Shown: piece by piece, positions 6,989 to 15,738 of the stretch
Layout of the letters: every line of letters begins with the position of its first letter
How positions within the stretch are numbered: the first letter of the stretch is position 1
DNA from: an uncultured Clostridia bacterium
GTDB taxonomy: Bacteria; Bacillota; Clostridia; Oscillospirales; Acutalibacteraceae
Direction of reading: 5' to 3'
NCBI GenBank assembly: GCA_947166135.1
Contig: CAMVDB010000020.1
Span: 1 to 33,013, forward strand
Length of the DNA stretch: 33,013 bases
Made by a program: the position numbers and the translations under genes
Notes under the pieces: generated by a model
Database searches by the model: none
What the model was told of the DNA's origin: nothing
The model's input: the letters and a program-made list of their open reading frames with translations, nothing else

Positions 6989-9900
6989 TTAACGTTTCAG
7001 GTTGTCCTTGCGGAAGAAGAGGAAGCCGCGCAGTACGTTGATAAAGTCGTTGACGTATTTCTCGTTGCTGGCGTTCCAGAAGAAGCCCATACGGGCGAGG
7101 ATCTGAGTCGTGAAGTGCGATCTGCACGGAATCGCAACGATCTTCTTACCGTGGGCGGTATTCATATATGCCGTCATGCTGGAGAGGATCGCCGCCTTGT
7201 CGGGATCCTTCTGCGCCTCGTTCAGCGCCTCGGCAAAGGCTTCATATTCAACGAACTCGATGTTGTTGCCGCTACGGTTCATCTGGAGGATGATATCCCC
7301 CAGCGGGAGCGTATGGTTATTGACCGCATTGTATACACAGCATGCCTTCGGGGTCTTGGCGAGCATCAGGAAGGCTTCGCAGGAGCGGTCGATCGGGCCC
7401 ATGCAGACCTGGTTCTCGATCATCGAGTAGGGGAAGCAGCCGAGCAGGCTGTAGGAGCGCAGTCTGCCCATAAAGTTGTTGGTGAGGAAATTGATCTGGA
7501 ACTCGCCGTCGGACTCACGCGCGGCGAGCGTACCTACACGGATGACCTTTGCGTCAAGACCGTCAGCGGCTGCCTCCAGCACCATACGCTCGCCCATGAG
7601 CTTGGATGAGGTATATTTATTATCGAGCGACTGGCCGAAATAGAGCGACTGCTCGTCCAGCTCTCTGCGGCCGAGCTTGGTGATATCCTCGGTGGTGCCC
7701 GATACGGAGACCGTAGAGAAGTGGATCAGTCTCGCGCCGATCTTCTCACACAGCTTCACGCAGTTGACAGCGCCGCCGACATTGATATCCTCGATATCGG
7801 TGCCGTTACTGAAATGCTTGACATTCGCGGCACAGTTGAACACCGTATTGATCGGGAGCTCTTCCATCTGCTCGAAGTATTTGTAATCCGTGACGTCGCC
7901 GTTGAGTACCTCAACGCGCTCCGCGAACTCCTTCTCCAGATCGGAGCCGAAGTAATAGAAGACGATGTTCTCCAGACGCTCGCGCGCGGTGTCGAACTTG
8001 CCCTTACGGATCATACAGTACGCCTTGCCGCTCTCACGCCTGAGAAATTCGGCGAGCAGATGAGCGCCCATGTAGCCGGTCGCGCCGGTGATCAGCACGT
8101 TGCCGAGCTCGCGCAGAGGCTCGCTCTTGAACGCTTCTACGGTATTATTCGCGAGCAGCTCATCGATCTTCGAATAATCGTAATCGTCAAAGTCGAAGAG
8201 TTTATTTGTATCGTTGACCTCGCCGTCCTTGAACAGCTCGGCGAGAGCACGAGGGGTCGTATATTTGAAAATATCGCCGTAAGTGATCTCGAAGCCGTTT
8301 TCGGAAGCGTCGAGGACGACGGAGGTGACGATCAGCGAGGTGCCGCCGATCTCGAAGAAGTCGTCGGTCGCGCCGACGCGGTCGAGGTTCAGCGCCTTCT
8401 TGAAGGATTCGCAGAAGAACTCCTCCGTCGCGTTAGCGGGCGCGACATACTCGCCGAGGGTAACAGGTACGGGATCGGGCAGGCGCTTGACGTCGGTCTT
8501 GCCGTTGGCGGTCATGGGCATCTCATCCATCTGGAGATAAGCGGTCGGTACCATATAATGGGTCAGGTGCTTCTTGAGCTCGCTTCTCAGCGCGTCGATA
8601 TCGATCTCGGTGTCGGCGGTAAAGTAAGCGCAGAGGTTATCCTGACCGCTGAGCTTGCGGATGATGACCGCGACCTTCTTGATGTGCGGCTGAGCGGCGA
8701 TCAGACCCTCGATCTCACCCAGCTCGATACGGAGACCTCTGAGCTTGACCTGGTTATCCAGTCTGCCGAGGATATGGACGTTGCCGAACTGATCCCACTT
8801 GGCGTAGTCGCCGGAGCGGTACATCCGCGCGTTGTCGTATTCCACGAACGCTGCGGCGGTTTTCTCGGGCAGGTTCTTGTAGCCCTTCGCTACGCCTATT
8901 CCGCCGATGTACAGCTCACCGATCACGCCGTAGGGGGCGGGATCGCCGAACTTGTCGACGATGACCTCGTGATAGTTGAGCAGCGGTCTGCCGACAGTGA
9001 CGTAGTCCGCGTTCGTCAGATCAGCCGCGTTACAGGAGACTGTGATCTCCGTCGGGCCGTAGGTGTTGATGATCCTGATATCCTTCGAACACTCACGGAT
9101 CGCGTTGCGAAGCGCGATCGGATAGCCCTCGCCGCCGGACATGACCAGCTTGCACTTCGCAAGCGCGTTTTTGAACGGTTCGAAGTCCATATACTGCTGT
9201 AAGCGGGAGGGGGTCGCGTTGATACAGTCGACGCCGTACTGCTCCATCAGCTGAGCCAGCGCACGGGGATCGTTCATCTCATCCTCGGCGGCAAATACCA
9301 GCGTCTTGCCGTTGCAGAACGCCGCGGTATGCTCCTTAAAGGACATATCGAAGGAAACGGTCGTGACAGAAAGATAGGTCGAGATATTTTCCTTGAGATA
9401 ATGGATATGGGTATTCGCGGGGTGCGGGTTCAGATAGTTGCAGATACCTTTATGGCGCAGCATGACGCCCTTGGGCTTACCGGTAGAACCGGAGGTATAG
9501 ATCATGTAGCTGAGGTCTCTGTCGCTCATCTCCACGTCGGGATTTTCCGTGTTGTCGCCGGTCAGGATATCCGCGACATTGATCGCCTTTTCGGCGGGAT
9601 AATCCGCGAGCTTATCGGCGGTGGTGATGATGAAGGATGCCTCGGAATCCTCGATGATATGATTGATTCTGTCGGCAGGATACTGCGGATCGCAGGGAAT
9701 GAACGCCGCGCCCGCCTTATTCACGCCGAATAAGCAGGCGAAGAAGCAGCTCTCTCTGGGCAGGAGCAGTGCCACGCTGTCGCCGGTCCTGATACCTCTG
9801 TCGATCAGGTTATGGGCGACGATATTTGCCCTTTCGTTCAGCTCGCGATAGGTCAGGGTCGCGTCCTTCGCAATCAGCGCAGTCTTGTCCGCATTCTCGG

Positions 9901-12900
9901 CGGCACTGCGCTCAAAGAGCTTGTGCAGTAAGGTCTCAGAGAGCTTCGCGGTCGCCTCGGTCTTGAAGGAATCGAGCTGAGCCTTCTGTACATCGGGCAG
10001 CGCGAGCGCCTCGCGGACGGTTTTTGCGCTGCTGCCGAGCAGACTCAGCGTATGCTGCAACTGACCGATGAAGTTCTCGATCACGGCGTCCTCGAACAGC
10101 TCGGAGGAATACTGCACCATGAAGTGCAGACCCTTCGCGCCCTTACGAATGACGATACCGATATCCCGGCTCATCTTCTGCAGCGGTGAGTAAAGCTCCA
10201 CGCTCAGTCCGTTACGATCATAAGCAGGCGGATTCCACATGAAGTTCACGCTGACGTCAAAGATCGGGTTACGGGACTCGTCGCGCTGCTTGACAAATTC
10301 GCCGACGACGTCCTCAAACGGCAGATACGCGCCGTAGGTCGCGTTGCGAACAGCGGTGCTGACGGAGCTTAAGTAGTCATTAAGTGATGAAGCGCGCTGC
10401 GGCTTCACGCGGACGGGCGCGGTATTGACGAACATACCGATAACGCTGTCCGCGTCGGCGGGGCGCATATTGGTAGGGATACCGAGCACGACGTCCTCGG
10501 ACGCGGTATACTTGCCCAGTACCATCGAAACAGCGGAAAAGATCAGCTCGAATTCCGTCACGCTGAAACGGCGCGCGGTGTTGTCGATCGCCTTAAGCTG
10601 TTCGTTATCGTAATCAAAGGTGATCTCTCTGTCGGAGAGCGGGTGGACCTTGGGGCGCTTGCCCTTGATGGGCATTTCGTTCACGGGAACGCCGTCCGCA
10701 AACAGCTCATGATAGAACGCCATACCACTCTCGTACTTTTCATTCAGGCTGTCATCATACAGGTCGGAGAGATCGATCTCGGCGGCGGTCACTTCGACGC
10801 CGTTCAAACCGTCGATCAGCTCCTTGACAAAGGTCTTGGCGGAGCCTCCGTCAAAAGCGATATGATGGATCGCCATGTGCAGGATGATACTGCCGTCTGC
10901 GACCGCGTAGAGGGTCGGACGGACAGGGATCGCCGTGTTGAGATTGAAAGGCACGGCGTAGCTGTCAACGATCGTAATGACCTCGTCGCGGGATGCGGCG
11001 GTCTTTTCGACGATCTCGGGAAGCTTGTCGGACAGGATACGCACCGGCAAGCCGTTCTCTTCACCGTAATAGGAGGTGAACGCCTCATGCGCCGCAAAAA
11101 CGGCATTCAGCGATCTCTTGATCGTTTCCATATCGGAGCCCTTGATGACGGCGGCGATATTGAGGTTATAGACGGTAGAATTCTCGTTGAGCTTCTGCTC
11201 CAGATACATGCCTCGCTCGGAGGGAGTCAGCGGATAAACCCTGACCTTTTTGTCCTTCTTCACGCGATCCTTGCGGCTCGCCTTTTGGATCAGCATGCGC
11301 TCGATCATGCGGGGCGACTTGCCCGAGAAGATATCGGCGGTCGTGATCTTATAGACGCCGCATTTCTCCGATACCATCGCGCACTTGATCGAATCGCCTC
11401 CGAGGGCGAAGAAATCGTCGTCGACGCCGACGTTCTCGATACCGAGGACCTCCTCGAAGGCGGCGCAAAGCGCCTTCTGCATATCCGTCTCGGGCGCGAT
11501 GTATTCATTCTTGAAGCTGCCTGCTTCGGGAGCGGCGAGAGCGTTCCGGTCGAGCTTACCGTTTGCGTTAACGGGGAGCTTGTCGAGCTTGACGAAGAAT
11601 GCGGGGATCATATACGGCGGGAGCTTCTGTGCGATCGCTTCCTTCAGCTCGTCCGGATCGACAGGCTCGCTCTCGACATAATAAGCGACAAGATAAACCT
11701 GACCGTACTGATTCTTGAAGTCCTTCAGCGCAGCGTCGCGGACGCCTTCGGTACGCTTGATGATCGCTTCGATCTCGCCGGGCTCTACGCGCTGACCGTT
11801 GATCTTCACCATCCAATCCTTACGGTTGAGATAGATGATATTGCCGTCGTCTCCCTTTCTGACGATATCGCCGGTCTTTAAGAGCTTCTTAAAGCCGTCA
11901 CACTCGAAGAAGGGATTATCGACAAAGGTCTTAGCGGTCTGTTCGGGAAGATTGTAGTAACCATCGGCAAAGATGCCCGCGATGCAGAGCTCGCCTTCCT
12001 CCGCTTCGTTTCCGTTTTCATCAAGAATATATGCATGAACGTCCCCGATCGTCTGACCGATCGGCGTATTCTCATAGGATTTATCGATCTTGAACGCGAG
12101 TACGGCGCCCGCGGACTCGGTCTGGCCGTACATGACGTAGATCTCGAAATCATCGCTGTAGGTATCCGACACGCGCTCACTGCCCGTAAAGACGGTCTTC
12201 AGGGAATCGCCCTTCTGTTTGAAGACCTTGAGCATCTTCGGGCTGATAAAGGTACGGTTGATCTGATTCTCCTCGATATAATCCGCCAGCAGGATCGGGT
12301 CGCGCATCGCCTCGAACGGCATCAGATATGCCGTGATACGCGCGCAGAGAGGCGCAAAAACGCCCTGTACCGACGCGACGAAGGTAAACGGAGCGCCCAG
12401 CGCGGCGTGTGCGCCTGCCGGGGTATTCGCGTAATTGACATAACGGTTCACGGAATCGGTGATACTCGCGTGAGAGTGCAGAACACCCTTAGGGTTACCG
12501 GTAGAGCCCGAGGTATAGATCAGCAGCGACGGATCGGCGGGATCGGGCGTCACAGTCTGTGCCAGCGGTTCTTCGCTCTCGATACCTCGCAGAAACTTCG
12601 CATTGATCACGGTTTTTGCACCGCAGTTATCACGGATAAACGCAAGACGTTCCTCGGGGTAATTCGGAGAAAGCGGAGCGAACGCCGCGCCTACCATCCA
12701 GACCGCATACATCGCGGCGATGTACTCTTTATTACGCGGAAGCTCGATCGTAACGAAATCGCGGCGCGAAACACCCATGCGGCTCAGCTTCGCGGCGATC
12801 TTTCGCGCGTATTCGTCGAATGAACGGTATGTGAAAAAGTTGTTCTCTCCCTGATCGACGATGATCGTCGTATCGGGATAACCCTTGACATTGTTTTGAA

Positions 12901-12922
12901 TTTGGCTGATCAAATCATACAT
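6989..12922 (-). CDS. Two-module nonribosomal peptide synthetase with terminal reductase (A-T-C-A-T-R)
   Basis: A 1977-residue assembly line. A1 is at about 1-480 (IYTSGSTGNPKG, MYGQTES, NANGKLDRNAL). T1 is near 480-555 (FFALGGDSI, phosphopantetheine Ser near 510). C is at about 565-985 (HHIAFDGG near 686, the HHxxxDG active site). A2 is at about 990-1490 (IYTSGSTGKPKG near 1144, NTYGPTEI, YRSGDYAKW, TANGKTD). T2 is near 1495-1565 (FFEIGGTSL). A Lys2-type NAD(P)-dependent reductase follows at about 1600-1977 (LITGATGYMG near 1614, YTSSK near 1771). A terminal reductase releases the chain as an aldehyde; gut Clostridia with this order are known for peptide aldehydes and pyrazinones. A1 has Val182 where amino-acid-activating domains have Asp (GrsA 235), suggesting a non-amino acid starter. 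No phosphopantetheinyl transferase is in the window. It is the first gene of the five-gene operon. Confidence 0.93.
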   Translation of the reverse strand: MYDLISQIQNNVKGYPDTTIIVDQGENNFFTYRSFDEYARKIAAKLSRMGVSRRDFVTIELPRNKEYIAAMYAVWMVGAAFAPLSPNYPEERLAFIRDNCGAKTVINAKFLRGIESEEPLAQTVTPDPADPSLLIYTSGSTGNPKGVLHSHASITDSVNRYVNYANTPAGAHAALGAPFTFVASVQGVFAPLCARITAYLMPFEAMRDPILLADYIEENQINRTFISPKMLKVFKQKGDSLKTVFTGSERVSDTYSDDFEIYVMYGQTESAGAVLAFKIDKSYENTPIGQTIGDVHAYILDENGNEAEEGELCIAGIFADGYYNLPEQTAKTFVDNPFFECDGFKKLLKTGDIVRKGDDGNIIYLNRKDWMVKINGQRVEPGEIEAIIKRTEGVRDAALKDFKNQYGQVYLVAYYVESEPVDPDELKEAIAQKLPPYMIPAFFVKLDKLPVNANGKLDRNALAAPEAGSFKNEYIAPETDMQKALCAAFEEVLGIENVGVDDDFFALGGDSIKCAMVSEKCGVYKITTADIFSGKSPRMIERMLIQKASRKDRVKKDKKVRVYPLTPSERGMYLEQKLNENSTVYNLNIAAVIKGSDMETIKRSLNAVFAAHEAFTSYYGEENGLPVRILSDKLPEIVEKTAASRDEVITIVDSYAVPFNLNTAIPVRPTLYAVADGSIILHMAIHHIAFDGGSAKTFVKELIDGLNGVEVTAAEIDLSDLYDDSLNEKYESGMAFYHELFADGVPVNEMPIKGKRPKVHPLSDREITFDYDNEQLKAIDNTARRFSVTEFELIFSAVSMVLGKYTASEDVVLGIPTNMRPADADSVIGMFVNTAPVRVKPQRASSLNDYLSSVSTAVRNATYGAYLPFEDVVGEFVKQRDESRNPIFDVSVNFMWNPPAYDRNGLSVELYSPLQKMSRDIGIVIRKGAKGLHFMVQYSSELFEDAVIENFIGQLQHTLSLLGSSAKTVREALALPDVQKAQLDSFKTEATAKLSETLLHKLFERSAAENADKTALIAKDATLTYRELNERANIVAHNLIDRGIRTGDSVALLLPRESCFFACLFGVNKAGAAFIPCDPQYPADRINHIIEDSEASFIITTADKLADYPAEKAINVADILTGDNTENPDVEMSDRDLSYMIYTSGSTGKPKGVMLRHKGICNYLNPHPANTHIHYLKENISTYLSVTTVSFDMSFKEHTAAFCNGKTLVFAAEDEMNDPRALAQLMEQYGVDCINATPSRLQQYMDFEPFKNALAKCKLVMSGGEGYPIALRNAIRECSKDIRIINTYGPTEITVSCNAADLTNADYVTVGRPLLNYHEVIVDKFGDPAPYGVIGELYIGGIGVAKGYKNLPEKTAAAFVEYDNARMYRSGDYAKWDQFGNVHILGRLDNQVKLRGLRIELGEIEGLIAAQPHIKKVAVIIRKLSGQDNLCAYFTADTEIDIDALRSELKKHLTHYMVPTAYLQMDEMPMTANGKTDVKRLPDPVPVTLGEYVAPANATEEFFCESFKKALNLDRVGATDDFFEIGGTSLIVTSVVLDASENGFEITYGDIFKYTTPRALAELFKDGEVNDTNKLFDFDDYDYSKIDELLANNTVEAFKSEPLRELGNVLITGATGYMGAHLLAEFLRRESGKAYCMIRKGKFDTARERLENIVFYYFGSDLEKEFAERVEVLNGDVTDYKYFEQMEELPINTVFNCAANVKHFSNGTDIEDINVGGAVNCVKLCEKIGARLIHFSTVSVSGTTEDITKLGRRELDEQSLYFGQSLDNKYTSSKLMGERMVLEAAADGLDAKVIRVGTLAARESDGEFQINFLTNNFMGRLRSYSLLGCFPYSMIENQVCMGPIDRSCEAFLMLAKTPKACCVYNAVNNHTLPLGDIILQMNRSGNNIEFVEYEAFAEALNEAQKDPDKAAILSSMTAYMNTAHGKKIVAIPCRSHFTTQILARMGFFWNASNEKYVNDFINVLRGFLFFRKDNLKR

Positions 12923-13233
12923 GGCGCTCTTTCCTTTCTGTTAGCTCAAGTTGCAGATCCGGTCGGATCGGACAGATCTTTTGATATTCACTCTTTCGTA
13001 TTTGACAAGAGTTAAAAATGATAAATGATAAAGTATTTGCCGAAAACATCTCCCGATAGGTGAAGAGAGGAACGAATAATTACTTATATAGTACATCAAA
13101 TCAAGACTTTTTGCAACAAAAAGTATAGTGACAAAGTCATATATTTCACTGCAAAAAATGAATGTTTTTCTTCGGTATTACTGTAATTACTCACTGTCAA
13201 GCATTCCGAAAAGACGATCGATTCCGCGCACGG
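12923..13233. other. Non-coding leader of the NRPS operon and flank
   Basis: No convincing gene. Reading on the minus strand toward the NRPS it holds a promoter (13088-13116), a leader of about 155 bases, and the ribosome site AAAGGAAAG just before the ATG at 12922. I see no clear riboswitch, T-box or attenuator hairpin in the leader. The rest (13117-13233) is AT-rich and featureless to me. Confidence 0.5.
13088..13116 (-). promoter_or_regulatory. Candidate promoter of the NRPS operon
   Basis: On the minus strand: TTGCAA (13111-13116), 17-base spacer, TACTAT (13088-13093), followed by a leader of about 155 bases. The -35 is identical to that of the promoter at 522-550. It looks like a housekeeping sigma-A promoter rather than a sigma-B/F type, which matters because the operon encodes a partner-switching module. 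Confidence 0.5.
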
Positions 13234-13270
13234 AAAAGCCCGCCGCAGAAGATGTTCTTCCGTGGCGGGC
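13234..13270 (-). terminator. Rho-independent terminator after the Sas6-like gene
   Basis: On the minus strand GCCCGCC (13264-13270) pairs with GGCGGGC (13238-13244), with further inner pairing GAAGA/TCTTC, followed by TTTT. It lies about 45 bases beyond the stop of the dockerin gene and separates it from the NRPS operon. Confidence 0.75.
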
Positions 13271-13313
13271 GTGATTATTCTGTTAGATCGCTGTTTTTGT
13301 AAATGATATCGGA

Positions 13314-15281
13314 TCAGCCGACCTGATCGGTCTTGATGTCGTAGGGAATGGGCATACCCGCGATCGCGCGCTGAACCCATGTCGCGTCCATGACGTTGAT
13401 ATCATCATCCTCGTCGACGTCGGCAGCCTCCTCAACAAAGCCGTCGAACACGATACCGACGATATAGCGCTGGATCCATGTAACGTCCATGACGTTCACA
13501 TCGCCGTCGCCGTCAACGTCGCCCAGGTTGACGCCAGGCGTGATGACCGCCTCGGTCGCGGGAGCGGCGGTGGGCTTGGGCGTGGTGGGTGCTGCCGTTG
13601 CGGGAGCAGAGGTGGGCTTAGGCGTAGTGGGAGCTACGGTTGCGGGAGCGGAAGTAGGAGCTACCGTTGCGGGAGCAGAGGTGGGCTTAGGTGTGGTGGG
13701 CTGTACTACAGTGCCGGGGGTGAACGCCTTACCGATACGCGCCATCGGGACGGTGATATGATCCTCGTCCTCCTTCTCAGCGGAAGAGGAAGGATCGGCG
13801 GAGTAGGGCTTAGCAGCGTTATCGGACATGGACAGGTCGTAGGGGAGGGAGTCCATACCGGAGGTGCCGAAGGTGGAGACCTTCATGATACCGATACCGT
13901 TGGTCTCGATATCGGCAGCGGAGATATCTAAGTTCTTGAGCGGGATGGAGATCTCATAGAACATATCCATGCTCGCCTTATGACCCTTGGTGTAGAAATC
14001 GGTCAGGGTAGCGTCGACAGCGTCGCCTGCCGTACGGCCGTTGTTGCCGCCCGCTTTGTTGATACCCATCAGCGTACCGGAGAGGGTCTTGCCGTTGCCC
14101 CACTTGATGCTGATGCCGGACTGAGCGCCTGCGAGTACAAGGTCATCGGGCATGAGCTGACCGTCGTCGTTTGCGGTATAGATGAAGGGACCGTTCGAGG
14201 CGTTGGTGGAGTAGGCGATCACGTGATCCGCGTGCGCGTCGAGGGTCGTACCGGTCGCCCAGAGGGTGCCGTCGGCAGTCTCGCCGTGGTTGATGTTGCC
14301 TTCGCCGGAATAGATGTACATAAAGACGGGCAGGTTGTAGATCCAGAGGTTGCCCTGCGTCAGCGGGAAATTCTCGCCGGGAGCGACAACGTCCTGAACG
14401 TTCGCCATCTCATACATGATGTAGAGGTTGGTGTCATCCCACGCGGCATACATCGCGTAGTCGTCGATCGGGATCTCGTGCATCGACCATGCGGCATAGA
14501 CGCGGGGATCGTCGTTTGCTACGCCCTGAGCGATCAGCATGGAGCTGTCCCAGTCGGACTTGTCGCCGTCAACGGTGATGGTCTTGCGCTTACCGTAGCC
14601 GTTGTTCGGGTTGGTAGCATAGTTGCCGGTGAGAGCGGGAGCGGTGCTGCCGTCGGAATCCATACCGCCGGAGGTTCTCTTTTTGAAGGTGAAGCTCTTG
14701 TTGACGGTACCGTAGCTGTTGGTCGCGCTGATATCCAGCTGGATGGACGCGCCCTCGGCAACATCGGCGCCGAGCGTCAGGTTGACGGAGCCGTTGATTG
14801 CGAGATGAGAGCCGTTATTGATGGTGTAATAGGCGGAGGTCGCGTCGGTGACGGTGATGGTCACGTCGACGGAATCCTTGAAGCTGCCGCCCTCTTTGGA
14901 AACGGTGATGACCGGTACCGGGTCGCTGCTGTAATCTTCCCATGTCCTCTTGGCGTAATCAAAAAGCTTGTTGCCGCCGGGGTACTTCAGGTCGTCAGTC
15001 TGACCGCTGCCGTTGAAGATGATCATATCGAACTTGTCGCTGGGGACGGTGTAACAGTACACGTCGGTCTCACCGTCGACCTTGGTCATCTTGACGCCGG
15101 GCCATGCCTGGTTGTTCTCTTTTGTGGAATCGTTCCACATATAGCAGTTAGGGGTGAAGCTTGCACGACAATAGACTTTATCGCCGGCTGCGGCGGAAAC
15201 ATTCACGGCGGCGACAGCTGCGCTTGAAACCACCAGAATGACCGCGAGGATAATAGCGAGTAATTTCTTTGAGATTTTCAA
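13314..15281 (-). CDS. Secreted starch-binding amylosome protein: CBM26, Ig-like, CBM74, dockerin (Sas6-like)
   Basis: A 655-residue exported protein without a recognisable catalytic domain. The signal peptide is 1-31 (ending VSA/AAG). A CBM26-like module is at about 33-115, with CYMWND, AWPGVKM and MIIFNGSGQT, the aromatic positions typical of starch-binding module 26. An Ig/Fn3-like module (122-203, ITVSKEGGSF...YYTINNGS) follows. At about 217-520 is a long module with TVDGDKSDWDSS, AQGVANDDPR and YAAWDDTNLYIMY that I recognise as CBM74, which binds resistant granular starch. A Thr/Pro/Ala linker is at 524-583 and a type I dockerin with two calcium loops at 587-650 (GDVDGDGDVNVMDVTWIQR; ADVDEDDDINVMDATWVQR). 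This order closely matches R. bromii Sas6. The start is TTG at 15281, supported by AAGGAGGGG. A consensus promoter precedes it. Confidence 0.85.
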   Translation of the reverse strand: MKISKKLLAIILAVILVVSSAAVAAVNVSAAAGDKVYCRASFTPNCYMWNDSTKENNQAWPGVKMTKVDGETDVYCYTVPSDKFDMIIFNGSGQTDDLKYPGGNKLFDYAKRTWEDYSSDPVPVITVSKEGGSFKDSVDVTITVTDATSAYYTINNGSHLAINGSVNLTLGADVAEGASIQLDISATNSYGTVNKSFTFKKRTSGGMDSDGSTAPALTGNYATNPNNGYGKRKTITVDGDKSDWDSSMLIAQGVANDDPRVYAAWSMHEIPIDDYAMYAAWDDTNLYIMYEMANVQDVVAPGENFPLTQGNLWIYNLPVFMYIYSGEGNINHGETADGTLWATGTTLDAHADHVIAYSTNASNGPFIYTANDDGQLMPDDLVLAGAQSGISIKWGNGKTLSGTLMGINKAGGNNGRTAGDAVDATLTDFYTKGHKASMDMFYEISIPLKNLDISAADIETNGIGIMKVSTFGTSGMDSLPYDLSMSDNAAKPYSADPSSSAEKEDEDHITVPMARIGKAFTPGTVVQPTTPKPTSAPATVAPTSAPATVAPTTPKPTSAPATAAPTTPKPTAAPATEAVITPGVNLGDVDGDGDVNVMDVTWIQRYIVGIVFDGFVEEAADVDEDDDINVMDATWVQRAIAGMPIPYDIKTDQVG

Positions 15282-15383
15282 AAAATCCCCTCCTTTTCAA
15301 ATGTTAATCAATCCATTAAATAACAGTCATGAGCAAGTTTTGTTTGATGATAGATGATTATGCCCGACTCTATTTCATTATTT

Positions 15384-15412
15384 ATTATAAATGCTGAAAA
15401 GACAAATGTCAA
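15384..15412 (-). promoter_or_regulatory. Fully consensus promoter of the Sas6-like gene
   Basis: On the minus strand: TTGACA (15407-15412), 17-base spacer, TATAAT (15384-15389), both boxes perfect. The leader is about 95 bases. It predicts strong constitutive transcription of the starch-binding protein. Confidence 0.85.
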
Positions 15413-15489
15413 TAAATGACAAAGCTTCTTTCTACGATGAAGGGATCATTCGACCTTGTATGTCTTTTGAACAGGCGCTAAATATCACT

Positions 15490-15738
15490 TTAATACTCCG
15501 TCGTGATATGATCAACGTGATACATGCGCTTGAACTCATCGAGATCCTTATCCGAACGGATCAGCATGACCTCGGTGAAGCGCCCGCTCCTCTTATCGCG
15601 GAAGCCGGCGACCTTCTCACCGGTGCAGATAGAGGCGCGGATCGCGGGATACTGCGTCTCGGGATCGTATGAATCATCCTCAAAACGATTCCCCTTGTTC
15701 TCAAAGGCTTTCCTGAGCTTTGAAAATAATTCAGCCAT
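15490..15738 (-). CDS. Small conserved protein of unknown function (82 residues)
   Basis: I place the start at the ATG at 15738 (MAELFSKLRKAFENKG), 6 bases after GGGGG, rather than at longer upstream extensions that run through the neighbouring gene in another frame. The protein is hydrophilic, with DPETQYPAIRASICTGEKVAGF and RSGRFTEVMLIRSDKDLDEFKRMY. I recall this as a recurrent short family in Clostridia, sometimes mislabelled aspartate dehydrogenase; it is far too short for that enzyme and no nucleotide-binding motif is present. It overlaps the end of the RlmA-type gene by 8 bases, so the two are co-transcribed and probably translationally coupled. Confidence 0.75.
   Translation of the reverse strand: MAELFSKLRKAFENKGNRFEDDSYDPETQYPAIRASICTGEKVAGFRDKRSGRFTEVMLIRSDKDLDEFKRMYHVDHITTEY

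Noticed and set aside
7721..9202. Long open frame (493 codons) antisense to the NRPS
   Set aside because: It lies wholly within a well-supported gene on the other strand, its translation is low-complexity and Asp/Val/Leu-rich without motifs, and no ribosome site is evident. It is an artefact of GC-rich codon use.
10643..11881. Long open frame (412 codons) antisense to the NRPS
   Set aside because: Same reason: mirror of real coding sequence with no family resemblance.
12923..13090. Riboswitch, T-box or attenuator upstream of the NRPS
   Set aside because: The leader is about 155 bases, but I could find no conserved riboswitch core, T-box motif, or terminator/antiterminator pair.
13088..13116. 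Alternative-sigma (sigma-B or sigma-F type) promoter for the NRPS operon
   Set aside because: Expected because of the partner-switching genes, but I saw no GTTT-N14-GGGTA-like sequence; the best match is a sigma-A promoter.
13096..13380. Minus-strand open frame (94 codons) across the end of the Sas6-like gene
   Set aside because: It overlaps the dockerin coding end in another frame and runs through the terminator; composition is not protein-like.
13980..15227. Long open frame (415 codons) antisense to the Sas6-like gene
   Set aside because: The minus-strand gene has signal peptide, known modules, consensus promoter and ribosome site; the plus-strand translation has none.
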